Part shown: piece by piece, positions 1 through 12,670 of the stretch
Layout of the letters: the number at the start of each line of letters is the position of its first letter
Position numbering within the stretch: position 1 is the stretch's first letter
Made by a program: the position numbers and the translations under genes
Notes under the pieces: model-generated
The model's input: only the letters and a program-made list of their open reading frames with translations
Told to the model about the DNA's origin: nothing
Database searches by the model: none
Assembly (NCBI RefSeq): GCF_964355755.1
Contig: NC_092673.1
Span: forward strand, 21,891,001-21,955,000
Direction of reading: 5' to 3'
DNA from: Antedon mediterranea
Lineage: Eukaryota > Echinodermata > Crinoidea > Comatulida > Antedonidae
DNA: 64,000 nucleotides

Positions 1-540
1 TCATTTTGACATGCCTGGTACAAACTTTGACAGCAAAAGGTTAGTTAATTCAAGTTACAGATTTCATTTTGACATGCCTGGTACAAACTTTAACAGCAAA
101 AGGTTAGTTAATTCAAGTTACAGATTTCATTTTGACATGCCTGGTACAAACTTTGACAGCAAAAGGTTAGTTAATTCAAGTTACAGATTTCATTTTCACA
201 TGCCTGGTACAAACTTTGAAAGCAAAAGGTTAGTTAATTCAAGTTACAGATTTCATTTTGACATGCCTGGTACAAACTTTGACAGCAAAAGGTTAGTTAA
301 TTCAAGTTACAGATTTCATTTTGACATGCCTGGTACAAACTTTGACAGCAAAAGGTTAGTTAATTCAAGTTACAGATTTCATTTTGACATGCCTGGTACA
401 AACTTTGACAGCAAAAGGTTAGTTAATTCAAGTTACAGATTTCATTTTCACATGCCTGGTACAAACTTTGACAGCAAAAGGTTAGTTAATTCAAGTTACA
501 GATTTCACTTTGACATGCCTGGTACAAACTCTAATAACCA
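1..540 (+). repeat. 63-bp tandem satellite, about 8.5 units
   Basis: The same 63-bp unit recurs with starts near 1, 64, 127, 190, 253, 316, 379, 442 and 505, with only a few substitutions. The last unit decays at about 530. Because 63 is a multiple of three, one frame stays open for 182 codons (11-559) with a 21-residue repeat beginning MPGTNF. I read this as a by-product of the period and not as a protein. It lies directly upstream of an internal SLU7 exon, so it probably sits in a SLU7 intron. Confidence 0.9.
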
Positions 541-629
541 AAACATGTACAGTAAATGATTCATCTTTTTCCTTTGGCTCTAGTTGAAGGCGTTTGTTGA
601 TAATAACAGCATTTTATTTATAATTTTAG

Positions 630-3600
630 ACGTATTACAGTGAGAAATCTGCGTATTCGTGAAGACACAGCCAAATATTTGTACAATTTAAACCCAAACT
701 CTGCGTACTACGATCCGAAAACGAGATCAATGCGTGGAAATCCATTCAAAGACACCGGCAGGCATCCTAATGAGTAAGTCTAGCATTTATTCTGTTCTTA
801 CAATTTAGTTTCTTTTTGTTCATATCCTTACAGTTAAACTTTCTTTCAAGTTGTTCATATTGTAAATTGTTTTAACCATTGCTACTATCAATCCTAGGCT
901 AACCAGATAACTTGTAGGTCTTGTACTCATCGGTCATTGTTAATTCAAAATCGTAATGAAGAATATACTGTTTAGGTTCACCCTCTATAAATAAAGTGAA
1001 ATTAAAAAAAAAATAAATAAACTCAAAATAATATTTAATCATGTTGTGTTATATTTGATACAAGAAGGTGCAGATCATTATCAATAGAAAAACAATGTTA
1101 ATTTCCTTGTTGTATGTTTCAGTTTAAAATATGCTGGTGAGAATTTTGTTCGCTCAAGCGGAGATACTGGAAAAATGGCCAATGCTCAATGTAAGTTCGC
1201 TTAGTGTGTCAAAGCTCTGTCTACACTATCAAACTAATTTGACAAAAAAAGTGTGATGTGCCCAAATATGGTACTAATATGCCCAATAAGGTAGCGATAT
1301 GACATCATCATGTCCATATATGAGCACATCACATTTTTTTTGTCACATAAAGTATGATAGTGTAGACAGAGCTTAAAGCACTTTTACAGAATACAAAAAT
1401 AAATAAAAACTTATTTTGAGGCTTACAGTAGTAGCTAGTGAGAAAATCATGATAATGAGTTCGGGCTAGGATTTGAACCAAACACATTGGGTTTGGTAAC
1501 TTTAAAGATGTATTGTCCCGCTGAAAAAATAATTCTTAACAAAATTTTGTTGAATATTCAATTTTAATGTAACATAATAGTTATCCACTTTGACCAAAAA
1601 TTGTATAAAAAAAAAAGTATTTAAATGAAAACACTGTAATTTAAAGCAAAAAATGGCCAAATTGGCTGCCAGCCAGTGGGTTTTTGTTGAATTGAACCAT
1701 TTAATTTGTCAATTTATAGGTGAAAACATTTTTTTTCCTTTATTTTTTGTATGTAAGTAATTAACTTTATTAAAACTACAAAATAACATATTCAAAGTCT
1801 GATTTAATTAATTTTCATTTTTCATGTTTTTGGGGGACAATATATCTTTAAGAAAGCAGCCTATAGATTCCTATAAGTAACGAATATTCCTTGTGGGTAT
1901 TTTGCCAAGCTACTATTTTTCCCCACTACAAATAAACTGAGGGCTTATAGCAGTGTCAGTAGGGTTATTACACTATATTCATCTGCTTTGTATATTTCAG
2001 TATTTGCATGGGAGGCAACAGATAAGGGTACTGATGTACATTTACAAGCAGACCCGACCAAATTGGAATTGCTCAACCGTGAATTTGAAGTAAAGGCCGA
2101 CGATTTTAAGAAAGGTCAAAAGAATAGCATCTTAGATAAGGTATATTATTTTCATTTTTTGAGATTACTACATTGTAGTATCGTTTGTATATTTAATTGT
2201 TCAGACATAACAATTTACATGTGTAATGGTCGTGTGTAGTGTAAATTTGCTGTTTCAAAAACCCAACTCGTGAGGTGGATTTTTTAATTACACCTTAAAT
2301 CGCAAGCTGATTAACCACAAGATAAGGAGCAATTTGACCATACTAGTGTAAAAAGAAGAATGAAATATTACCTTGGTGGATAATTTGAACGAACGATCAC
2401 TGATTTATCTCTAAAGGTTACACATGTAATTGATTTTACGTGCGAACACAGCCTATGTCTCTGTTGTTGAATAATTCACAAACATAAGAATAATAGAATA
2501 AGAAAAGAAAGTTAATTGATTAAAATAATATTTTATTTTCGACACGAATGAATAGTCACCAGCACCAGAAATGAGATTCTACCTCGCTTCATATTAGCAA
2601 GTTTTTGTGGTGGAAGGAAGAAAACGATAATTAAATCAAAAGATTAATCTGCGTGTTTGTAGAAGCCCAGTGTACATCATCTTCATTATCTGCACTCTAT
2701 TTGGTAGATTTGATATTTGACCTTCGTCTATATTTAATATTACTTATTTTTTTACAGTATGGAGGACAAGAACACTTGGAAGCTCCTCCACAGCAACTGC
2801 TCATGGCACAGACGGTAAGTTCAATAACCACAGTGCTTCAGATTAAATATTTAGCTGTCGGTCTAATTCTAAACTATCTTGAAAGTAGATAATTAAATTA
2901 CTCTTAAATTTAAAATGTTAATTAACATTGTACACTACAGACTGTTTAATTAAAATGCTTCAGATTAGATATTTAGCTGTCGGTCTACTTCTAAATTAAC
3001 CTGTGGACATGTGTTTATATATTGAAAGTATAATAACTAAATAGATGATTCAAGTTAAAATTTCAACATTATATTGTACACTGCAGACTGTTTTATTAAA
3101 TTGCTTCAGATTAGATATTTAGCTGTCGGTCTAATTCTAAACTATCCTGTAGACATATATATATTGAGAGTAGATAATGAAAAGGACTCAAATTTAAAAT
3201 GTTAACATTATATTGTAGACTACACAATCATATGCTATACTTTAAATTTCCAAATTGTCTTGAAGTACTGTGATTTGTTTTCTTGTATTTATAGGAAGAT
3301 TATGTAGAATATTCAAGGCAGGGTAAAGTGATCAAAGGTCAGGAAAAAGCTGTGGCAAAATCAAAGTATGAAGAAGATGTGTATTTTAGTAATCATACAG
3401 TGAGTATAAACAAAAGAAATCTTCTATCATATCAAGTTCAATATTGAATATCGAAACGTGGCAGGCTACTGGGCGCTTGACCTTTGACAAGGTCGCCTAA
3501 AATGTATAATTTAAAACTATGGTACTTAGTATTGTATATCTAAATTAACTGTTTTTCTAACAAATATCAAAAGTCATGTCTCGGGTTCATTCTATGCTAC

Positions 3601-6578
3601 ATCAGAAATGTAATGAATGGATGGCTAGTTGGTGACAAGAACGTTAGTTGATCATACCCAGTACCGTTTTGATTTTATGATCATTCACATTAACAGCATA
3701 GTCATCCTAGTGGCAATGACAGCAATAGCTGCTATTATACTGAATACACTATCCAGAGGATAACTGTATGTGTAAAGCTCTGTCTACACTATCAAACTTT
3801 ATATGACAAAAATATGTGATGTGCCCATATATGGACATGATTATGTCATACCACTACCATATTTGAGCATATCACAACCATATTTGGGCATATCACAACC
3901 ATATTTGGGCATATCACTAACATATTTAGGCACAGCATACTTTTTTTGTCAGACTAATTTGATAGTGTAGACAGAGCTTATCACTATAACAGTGCATACT
4001 TGGCTATGTTGATATATTCTTAAGTAAAAACAGCTGTAAATCTATTGACAATTCTATGAGGCTGAATTACTTACTGTATACATTTTAAACCGAAATTGAA
4101 TGGTAATGGTAAAACATCATCAAATTTTGTATTTAGTTTATATAGTATAAGTTTTTTGTTTTGGTGTAAATATTGTATAAATTATTGAGTGAGATTAAAC
4201 ATTATTTATGGGATATACTCGGTTTGTATAATAATAATATTGTATAAATTATTGAGTGAGATTACTCGGTTTGTATAATAATAATATTTTTTTAATTGAA
4301 TATTACACTACAGACTGTGTGGGGTTCATTTTGGCATGAGGGCCGATGGGGCTATCACTGTTGTCATTCATTTGTCAAGATGTCGTACTGCACAGGAGAA
4401 GTTGGTAAAACTAGCTTGGCGTCAAGTGGCGCCCTCTCTATGATGGGCCAGGACAGGTTAGAACAGATTGACGATGGCAAACAGAAATCATTAGTTGAAG
4501 TAAGATCACATTTATTTATTTTTTTTTATTAGTATTTATGTTCAACGATTTATATCTTGCGGTAACATCATGTCATAAATCTTAAACTTTGTTTAACCAA
4601 ACAATACATACAAGTATTATAGCAAGCATTGTAATACATGGAAATGTGTTTCATCTGTTGATATAAATGATGAAATTGATAAAATACTAATATATATTAA
4701 AGATGTATTGTGCCCCTGAAAAAATAATGTTTAATGTCATTTTTATATTTCACATAATATTTATCCACAAAAAATGAATCGGAAAACATTTTTATTTTAT
4801 ATACCTGCAAAAAATGTAATTTAAAGCAAAAAATTGTCAAATTGGCTGCAAGCCAATGGGTTTTTGGTTAAATTTGACTATTTATTTTGTCATTTTACAT
4901 TATTTTGGTTCGTTTTTTTTCTCTGAAAGTGATTAACTTTATCAAAACTACAAAAGAACCTATTCAAAGTCTGATTTAATTATTAATCTTTATTTTTGGG
5001 GGACAATACATCTTTAATGTAATTTATCCATTAAATAATAAGAAGATAGCTAAATGAGTTTTACCTTTTGTTGAAAATGATATATGTAATAATCAATAAT
5101 AATTGTTTTTTGTTGTTGCTGTATTAGAGCATTTTTCAAAGCTTATTTATTAAATGGAGTTGTCATGTGATTGGTCTCACATTTGTTACTAGGAAACGGA
5201 AATGGTTTTGTACGTCATGATGAGCAAGTTATATAAAAAATCGTTAAACTTTATGTAGAATGTGACGTTTATGGCAAATTATAAAATGATGGATTGATAT
5301 GTTAAAAGTGGATGACCATAATACAAATATTGAGTATTTCTTTGTGATAATTTCGAAGGATATTTAGATGTCAACTCATGGTAAAACTAAGAGTTTCTAA
5401 TCTAACATTAAAATACAAATTGCCAATGCTAATTTTAATTTGAAATTAATTATCCTAAATGTTTATCATAGCAGTATTTTATTTCCCTTTCTATCTACTC
5501 TTTAATAATCTTATTAAAATGGCTTATAATTTTATGTACTTGGTGGTTCCTTTACAGCTTCAGCAAAAGATTATCTGTATACAGTGTGTAGAATAATAGG
5601 AATGACAAATAAAATATTTATACAGTAATATACACTAAAAGAAATGTTATGGGATATACTGACTGTATAATACAGTATAGCCCATTTCCACTCGTATCAA
5701 TTATTATTTGTATAATACAGTATTATTATTATTATAAATGATACGAGTGGAAATATCAATATTATCTACATTCCAAGAATACAACTCCATAATTATTTGT
5801 TTTATAAGACATCTATTTTACTCAATGGTAAGAATACATTATAATAAATTATATTGTTTACAATTCAAATTGCAGCAACACAAAGAAAAAATTCACACAG
5901 AAAAGACAGAAAGAAAAAGAAAGAAAAAGAAGAAACATAGCAAAAAGACGGATGTAAAATCAAGTGAAGATGAAAGTAGTGAAGACGAAGAAGAAATAAA
6001 AAAGAAAAAATTAAAGAAGGTAAAAAGAATAGAACCATTTTATTTTGGAAAAGTAGGTTGGGAAAAATTCTCAAATGTTCTGTTTGTTCATAAAACGAAA
6101 AAAAATTTTTGTTTTTGTTTTGCATGGGTTTTAAATATATGTATATTTTAAATATAAATATACATTTATATTTTTTTAACATATTTTTTTCTTCTCATTT
6201 ATGTTACAATGTTAAAATTAGTTGCAATAAATTGTCATTTGCTTATACTGTATATACAAACAATAATTGATTTATTATTTCACATTTTTAAAAAATTAAT
6301 TAAAATATAAGTAACAAAATGGCAGTGGTCATAATTCTATTGTGTTCAGGTAGAGAGGCTATAAACTTAAACGAAAACATCATTTTTTTCAGGCCTTGAT
6401 AGCTGAGGTACTTAGACAGAAAGAAGCAGATAAGATTCTTGCAATGGACGAGAGAAAGAGGACATATAATAGCATGCAAACGATGGGCCAGTACAAAGAA
6501 CCAACAGAAGAGGAAATGGAGGCTTGGAGGCTGCTGAAGCAGCGGCAAGAAGACCCTATGGCACAATTTATTTCTTGA
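630..6578 (+). CDS. SLU7: Pre-mRNA-splicing factor SLU7, C-terminal part (5' end outside window)
   Basis: SLU7 is a spliceosomal factor of the second step of splicing that helps choose the 3' splice site. Eight exons join in phase: 630-773, 1123-1190, 2001-2140, 2758-2814, 3295-3399, 4314-4499, 5876-6019, 6393-6578 (TGA), each bounded by AG and GT. They give about 342 residues, matching the last part of the roughly 586-residue human protein. Family landmarks, in order: [105 protein letters not shown], a Lys-rich stretch followed by acidic Ser residues, and near the C-terminus [10 protein letters not shown] and [10 protein letters not shown]. The zinc-knuckle N-terminus must lie upstream. Introns hold MITEs and tandem repeats. 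Identification is very secure; the donor and acceptor choices agree with reading frame throughout. Confidence 0.96.
1212..1375. repeat. MITE family A, complete copy (SLU7 intron)
   Basis: A palindromic element bounded by AAGCTCTGTCTACACTATC and its inverse. The interior carries GATGTGCCCAAATATGG, a central TGACATCATCA and the inverted partner. Fourteen copies or fragments of this family occur in the window. No open reading frame is present. The flanks often read TTA or TAA, compatible with a PIF/Harbinger-type 3-bp target site; that is inference. Confidence 0.88.
1501..1851. repeat. MITE family B copy (SLU7 intron)
   Basis: Bounded by TTAAAGATGTATTGTCCC and, inverted, GGGGGACAATATATCTTTAA, with a symmetrical AT-rich interior that contains GGCTGCCAGCCAGTGGG. 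The same element recurs near 4697, 7400, 33498, 38367 and 60340. Confidence 0.82.
2832..3225. repeat. Three degenerate tandem units of about 130-150 bp (SLU7 intron)
   Basis: The block GCTTCAGATTAGATATTTAG followed by CTGTCGGTCTA appears three times (near 2838, 2958 and 3102), each followed by a related stretch ending in ATTGTACACTACAGACTG or a close variant. It begins just after the donor of the exon ending at 2814. Confidence 0.8.
3775..3980. repeat. MITE family A, copy with internal expansion
   Basis: Ends in AAGCTCTGTCTACACTATC and its inverse. The internal unit CATATTTGGGCATATCAC is repeated about four times, making this copy longer than the others. Confidence 0.87.
4145..4290. repeat. 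Short tandem duplication in SLU7 intron
   Basis: The stretch containing ATTGTATAAATTATTGAGTG and GGTTTGTATAATAATAATAT occurs twice in succession just upstream of the acceptor at 4313. Confidence 0.7.
4697..5017. repeat. MITE family B copy
   Basis: Starts TTAAAGATGTATTGTGCCCC and ends GGGGGACAATACATCTTTAA. It keeps the internal GGCTGCAAGCCAATGGG. It lies in the SLU7 intron between 4499 and 5876. Confidence 0.82.
5684..5754. repeat. Inverted repeat (hairpin) in SLU7 intron
   Basis: ATTTCCACTCGTATCA is answered by TGATACGAGTGGAAAT about 40 bp later, with an AT-rich loop. It may be a tiny foldback transposon; no other function is visible. Confidence 0.75.
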
Positions 6579-6620
6579 ATTATAAACATAGTCCTTTTTT
6601 TAAAGAGTCCAGTGTACAGT

Positions 6621-6822
6621 CAGTGGCGTAACGACTATGAGCACTCATTGACTAAACCCAGGGGCCCCTGAGCTTATAAGGCCCCTGAGCAGTGCCTAGA
6701 GAAAAAAACCTGAGGTATTCAAATATGTAAAAATAGGCTAGAAATGCCTAAGGCCTCCATGGTTGGAGGGCCACTTAGGGTTTCTAAATCAGGGGGCCTC
6801 AGGTCTTTATGTTACATCACTG
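6621..6822. mobile_element. hAT-like MITE, family G
   Basis: Begins CAGTGGCGTAACGACTATGA and ends in ATCACTG. The flanking octamers TGTACAGT and CGTACATT look like a worn 8-bp target duplication. The interior carries AGGGGCCCCTGAG-type sequence shared with copies at 50350 and 53548. It lies 43 bp after the SLU7 stop, so it may form part of the SLU7 3' UTR. Confidence 0.78.
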
Positions 6823-7399
6823 CGTACATTACCACTAAACCAAGTGTGCGTGGGAAAACATCGTTTATATGTCACAGGATATTGTCAATTATGATCAAGA
6901 TGTTGACGTCTTTGCAATAATTTTAAAAAAAATATTTATCGAAGAGTTCACATCACGAAATACAGGTTTAGCAACAAGGTGCCTCTGGTAAAAGTTAACA
7001 ATAATATATGTCACTTTAAAAATGAATAAAACATTATTAAAAGAACTAAAAACAGCTAGAATACAATTTTTATTATTACCAAGAAACTGTCGCTCTATTT
7101 TTATCAGAATATTTTAAAGGACAGCTGATTAATTAATTTCTATCAATCCCTTTTTCAGTATTTTAATATTATTCATGAAATTTTGTCAATATTAGACCAG
7201 TGTAATTAAGTTATATTGCTGATATCAAGTTTTACATATTGTGAAGGCTGGATTTAATTATCAGTATGCAAATTGATTCATTCATTCTAAAACAAGACAC
7301 GATGAAAATAAAAATAAAGAATAAAATCAACATTTCAATAAAGCTATTCATTTTTTTAAAGTAATGAATTCAAAAATAAATAATTTTATTTAACTAGAA

Positions 7400-7718
7400 A
7401 CTCATTGGCAATTTTTGGTCAAAATGAATAATTTGACATTTTTTCTAATTTATTTTTTTGTGTGGACTATATCTAACTCAGACTTTTAATAGGTCATTTT
7501 GCAGTTTTAATAAAGTTATTCACTTTTGTAGGGAAAAAAATCATTTCAAAACACAAAATAAACGGTTAATTTTAACCAAAAACCATTTTCTGACAGACAA
7601 TTTAAGTATTTTTTGCTTTAAATTACATTTGTTCAGGTAATATTATGCGAAATTCAAATTGCATATTAAACAAAAAAATGTAAATTTTTTTTTTTTCATG
7701 GAGACAATATATCTTTAA
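7400..7718. repeat. MITE family B, decayed copy
   Basis: Retains CAGTTTTAATAAAGTTATTC, TATTTTTTGCTTTAAATTAC and the terminal GACAATATATCTTTAATT; the 5' end is lost or diverged. Confidence 0.7.
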
Positions 7719-7731
7719 TTTGAACATTATA

Positions 7732-8149
7732 AAGGCCCATTTACACTAGAATGATAACGATCGACGATCAAAATTTAAGCATGCATTTTTATTACATAAA
7801 ACAAAAGAAATTAGAAAGTTTTTCGTTCTACAACTAATAGGATAAACATTTATGCTGTCTTTCTCTAATATTTTTTTAAAATTCTAATTAAATGACGTCA
7901 TGATAAATAAAAACAATAATACTCTTGATAATACAACGATTTTATTCATGACGTCATTTGATTGGACGGGTGGAAATATCATTTTCATCAAAGGAAGCAT
8001 AGATGGTTATTCTATAGTTCAAGAATGAAAAGTTTTTTATATTTCTTTTGTTTTATGTATGAAAAATGCATATTTGTATATTTATCGTCGATCGTTATTG
8101 TCCTATGTTAAATCATGGAGGAAAAAATAATAATTAATAATGGGCCTTA
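7732..8149. repeat. MITE family C, copy 1
   Basis: Left end AAGGCCCATTTACACTAGAA followed by a GATAACGATCGACGAT core; right end ATCGTCGATCGTTATTGTCC and, further on, GGGCCTTA. The interior contains paired TGACGTCAT and ATGACGTCA blocks in inverted order. A second copy is at 27543-27906. Confidence 0.83.
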
Positions 8150-8596
8150 AGGTAAAAATATATACAGTATTCAAAATGATAGACTGCAGCCACACAGGAA
8201 AACGAACGGATGCACACAGCTGAGTGTTTGTAAGCCTGTTGAATGGCCTTGGATTTATCAAATATCATTTAAATTATCATTTATAATAAAGGTTATTGTG
8301 TTGGCTTTCATCTATGCATATCAACATCATGTTAATTAAAATTCAAGCTATAATATTCTGAATAGAACACCTGCCTAATTTAAGAAATCGATTTAGTATA
8401 GGGCCTACTAAAAAATGTTTATTATGAATGTATTTTGAGCGGACTATTAGGCCTACTGTACTTATTTATATAAGGTGTCAGTAAATTTGATTTTAACATT
8501 AACATTGCTATTTATATTGCATCTTTACAAGGATCTTTATAATATAACAACCGATCATCTGGTGAACATTATTTTTTTGGGGAAAAACAGTACATT

Positions 8597-8700
8597 GTAG
8601 TTGTAGCTTGGTAGTTAGCTTGTCTTCCAATCCAAAGGTGCCAGAGTTTGTAACTCACGACACTTTCAACTCCACTCCCTTACCTAAACCTCAAATTAGA
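8597..8700 (+). repeat. Degraded tRNA-derived SINE fragment
   Basis: GTAGCTTGGTAGTTAGC resembles a Pol III A box and matches the head of the SINE at 36855. A B-box-like AGAGTTTGTAACTC and the body CACTTTCAACTCCACTCCC follow. Confidence 0.45.
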
Positions 8701-8996
8701 CTTTTTAAGCACGATAAACTATAAAATAATTTTCCATTTTATAATTGGCTAGTTACTGTTGGATGCGTATGAAATAAAAATGTTTCACTGACGTTGAATT
8801 GAGTATTATTTTAGTGAGGTTATTTCACGTAGTCGAGCCAATTGAAAATTAATGTTCTTCGCTAGATGATCGGTGAACATGATGAACGTACAGTTTGGTA
8901 ACATTGAGTTCAGACCTGATTATTCTGTGTGTTTACATATAATAGTAACAAACAGTTACTATTACCAGGATAGGCAAATGCAATATCAGTATTAAA

Positions 8997-9132
8997 CTCT
9001 ACCTAAAACGTCATGCGACAAAACATATGATGTGCTCATAGGCCTATATGGACATAATGATGTCATATCACTACCGTATTTAGGCACATCACACTTTTTG
9101 TCAAACTAGTTTGACAGTGTGGACGGAGCTTA
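8997..9132. repeat. MITE family A, 5'-decayed copy
   Basis: The right half (ACCGTATTTAGGCACATCAC, then AACTAGTTTGACAGTGTGGA) is well kept; the left terminus has diverged. Confidence 0.75.
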
Positions 9133-9699
9133 GTAAATCATTTTATTTTATCATTGAGACTATTGAAAGGGGAAACTTAAAAAATCGTCCGTCTTATACC
9201 CCTTTCAGATTGCATTGTAAATCGTCGGAGTTTACACACAGCAGCGACGTGTTTTGTTTGTTGTGTGTTTATTAATGTTTTGCTAGGCGATTTGAAAGCA
9301 GTGTATTACACAATGAATAATTTAAATGCATACATTTTTAATGAATTTGCGTAGTCTGTTTCAATTAAGTACTTTGTATGGAATAATTGATGAGTTTGCT
9401 ATAACAACATCATTGATTTTTTAAAGACAGATTTTGTTACGTCAACACTTTTGAATACATAAGGCCATTAATTTTATATGGAACAAAAAAAGATTGAGTT
9501 TGTATGTACCGTATGCATCTAACGGGGAATTAAAGTTATTTTAGTGTTTTCTTTCGTTTTATTGTCGATTATAAACAATGAATATTTTCATTTTGTCCAT
9601 TTCTTAGTTCATGGCTAAATAGTATAGCTCATGAGAATTTTGTTTTACCAAATTTACCAAATTATCGGACGTGAAACGTATAGTACTGACCCATCACAG

Positions 9700-9820
9700 A
9701 GTTTAGTCGACTTCTTTGCATTGGCTTTCTCGATCCTCCGCGTTAAATTTAGTTTGGGCGCGCGCGGATCACAAGGAAGACGACTAGAGACTACACTGGA
9801 CGTAAACAGAGATTACTATT
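9700..9820 (+). promoter_or_regulatory. GC-rich patch with strong splice donor; possible promoter or first exon
   Basis: In otherwise AT-rich DNA, TTGGGCGCGCGCGGATCAC is followed by GATTACTATT and then GTAAGT at 9821. This could be a transcription start with a non-coding first exon. I cannot link it to a downstream exon, and no TATA box or protein match supports it. A decayed transposon is the alternative. Confidence 0.25.
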
Positions 9821-10164
9821 GTAAGTCTTGTTTACTTACGATTAGTGAGTGAATTAATTTGACTAAGATTTACCTTGGGAACGCTTATTATGTTCATTAA
9901 GTGACAATAGAAGAAGATTCTCATTTCTCATATTAAAGAAGAAAGTCATGGTTACTTGTTTGTTTAAGAACATCGTTTGAAGACAGAATACTTTAAAGCA
10001 AAAATGAGCCAGAATTGTTAAATTATGAAAATATAGAAATTACAATAGAATTCCACTAATAAGGCAAATTGATATTTTAGGTTGTTTTTGTGGGGGTGAT
10101 TTATTGCCTGGTGAAATTATTTCTCTTTTTAAAGTAAATGAATGAATAATAATGTTGGGACCCG

Positions 10165-10298
10165 AAGTGTTGCCTTAAGGGGTGTCCATTGAATAAGGGT
10201 TGGCTATAGTGTTAAATATAGGGGGCTGGGAAAGTGTTGCCTTAAGGGGTGTCCATTGAATAAGGGTTGGCTATAGTGTTAAATATAGGGGGCTGGGA
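10165..10298. repeat. 67-bp tandem duplication, two units
   Basis: AAGTGTTGCCTTAAGGGGTG opens each of two virtually identical 67-bp units at 10165 and 10232. The near identity points to a recent event. Confidence 0.88.
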
Positions 10299-10459
10299 AA
10301 GTTTTGTCTTAATAGGGATGTCTTCTTCGATTTAGTATTCACAAAAAGATTTATGCTTATAGAATTGAAATGCTATTAAATTTAATAACGATTGTGCATT
10401 GTTAACCTTTTAACTTTGAGCAATTGTATGTCACATGAATTTCCGTATGGACAAATAAA

Positions 10460-10497
10460 ATGAATTATGAACTATGAACTATGAACTATGAACTATC
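10460..10497. repeat. Microsatellite of ATGAACT-type units
   Basis: Four to five successive heptamers ATGAACT, with no other feature nearby. Confidence 0.8.
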
Positions 10498-12670
10498 AGC
10501 GCATTATTACCTCCTTTCGCGCTTAGTTCATCATCCCCATTAGGATGAAGCATTGCTATCGCCTAGGTGATATAATAGAAGAGAAGAGTGCCAATACAGC
10601 AGCATGTCATGCTGGATACTCTGAAGATAGTAAACACAAATTAGAGATATCTTCATTGTATAAATGAGTTAAAATTTCAGTTCTCATCTCACTGTAACAT
10701 ATCGAGGTTATTTTAAACTTTAGGAATGAAAAAAATTGTCCGAAAATTATGATGTAATTGCTTGAAGTAGGCCTATAATCACTCTTTGAGAAGTGAACAT
10801 TTTTAGTGACATTCACTCATTTAAACGTGGTCCTTTAATCCTCAAAAAGGCAATAACTGATTCTAGAGTGGATTTTCACTGTTTTATAATTGGCTATGGC
10901 TATGGTACCTACATAGTAATAAACTTCACTCGATTTCTAGTATAGTATTAACACTGTTTTAATCTTTCCACTTGAACCACGGCGCATATTGATACAAACG
11001 CTAGCCTTTATACAAAATCATTTTTTACGACGTTTGCATTATTTTGTCGTGGGGGGTTGTAATTGCGATTTCTGTTTACAGAAATCAATCATTAAAAATC
11101 TCTTATTCTGTTACATACAAAGTGAGCATATAAAAAGAAGCACGTTTGATATCAAACATGACAACCACCTCAAATAACAATTCTCATTATTTTAACATTA
11201 AAGTTATCAATACATTATTTACACGTTATAATTCAAACATTTTCAGTAAATATAGATTAAGTCGTGTGTCATTTCTTTACACGCAGATATTTGAATTATG
11301 TAGAAAGTCATTATGTATCATGTCAAATATTATTCTACTGCAGTTACTGCAGTAAATACGGTATGTTTTGTCTATTCTTTAACTTGTTACTCTTACGAAT
11401 CTTTTCTCTTTTGAGGGTAATCACACACACTGTTGCACTGTTGCAGTGACCGCCTTATTAATAAAGCTAAACCCATACGTTATCATAACAGTATACAGAA
11501 TGTTTTTATTGCTGCAGTAACTGCAGTAAACAATTGTTGACATAATCCCCAATGAGCTACCAACAACGACAGAGTTTCTGTATTCTGGATATTCATACTG
11601 AAATGTGTGTTGATATTTACATTTAGTGTACAAAAATAAACTAATTTAGGTGAACATTTTCATTCATGTGCTTCAATATATACAGTATGTTACTATGCAT
11701 AGTAATACTGAGGAGGTGCGGAATTAAATATGATGTCACATACTATTTACAATACCGCGTATTCGGCATATATGCATAGCTGGCCTACACACTAAAGGTG
11801 CGCAATCACGTTCATGTTATGGTGGTAAACATTTTCTGTTAATGTTCCTTAACTCGAGCACGGCGGAATCTTGGACGGAATTATTAACTACTCATTCTTA
11901 AATTAGGATTAAAAACATTAAAATTGTACAATATACAAGTAGTACAGATTTTTTTACAACCTAATTTCTGTTATAACATAATAATAATAATAATAATATA
12001 ACAAATTAATAATTCCAAATAAAAAACTTGATTCAAAATTTGCATAAAGAAAATGTGTTTTGCCTTAATTAATGTTTTTAAGTTGATATATCCACAACAA
12101 GATAATCAATATTAAATAATAATAATTACACTTTTATATCATCCTTATTTATCATACTTTAAGAATGTTATACATAATTTAATGCCTTTTTCATATCACA
12201 TTCGTATCTAATGAAGTCACTGTATAATATTAGGCCTATAAGTATTATATAAACACATTTTAAATGGAAAGAAACAACATATGCAATAGTAAAATAAATA
12301 TTATATATTCGATATATCATCATGAAGTTTCCCGATTTTTCAATATATATCGTCTCGTTTCCATAGTTACGAATGTGTGTTTTTATGCTATAACTTAAAA
12401 GTGTCGTCATGTGCCCTGTAAATAACAATCATATTATATTGAGGCGGAGCTTGTAACATAGACTTCAATATCACACAGTTTAATTGCTAATATAAAAGCA
12501 TTCTTCATTAATAAAAATAAATTCATCTATTATATTGAACACAAAAATTCATTGTGTATATCAAGAACCAGTGAAATAAAGTAATAAAATATTGTTCTTC
12601 GCGTTGATAATTGTTTAAAAAATTTAAGACAGGAAATCAATGAACCTAATTAAAATTAAGTATTGTAACT

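Noticed and set aside
11-559. 182-codon ORF made of a 21-residue repeat
   Set aside because: It follows from a 63-bp satellite whose period is a multiple of three; no start context, splice link or homology supports a protein.
5865-6182. Minus-strand ORF rich in Phe and Leu
   Set aside because: Antisense of the Lys-rich SLU7 exon 5876-6019.
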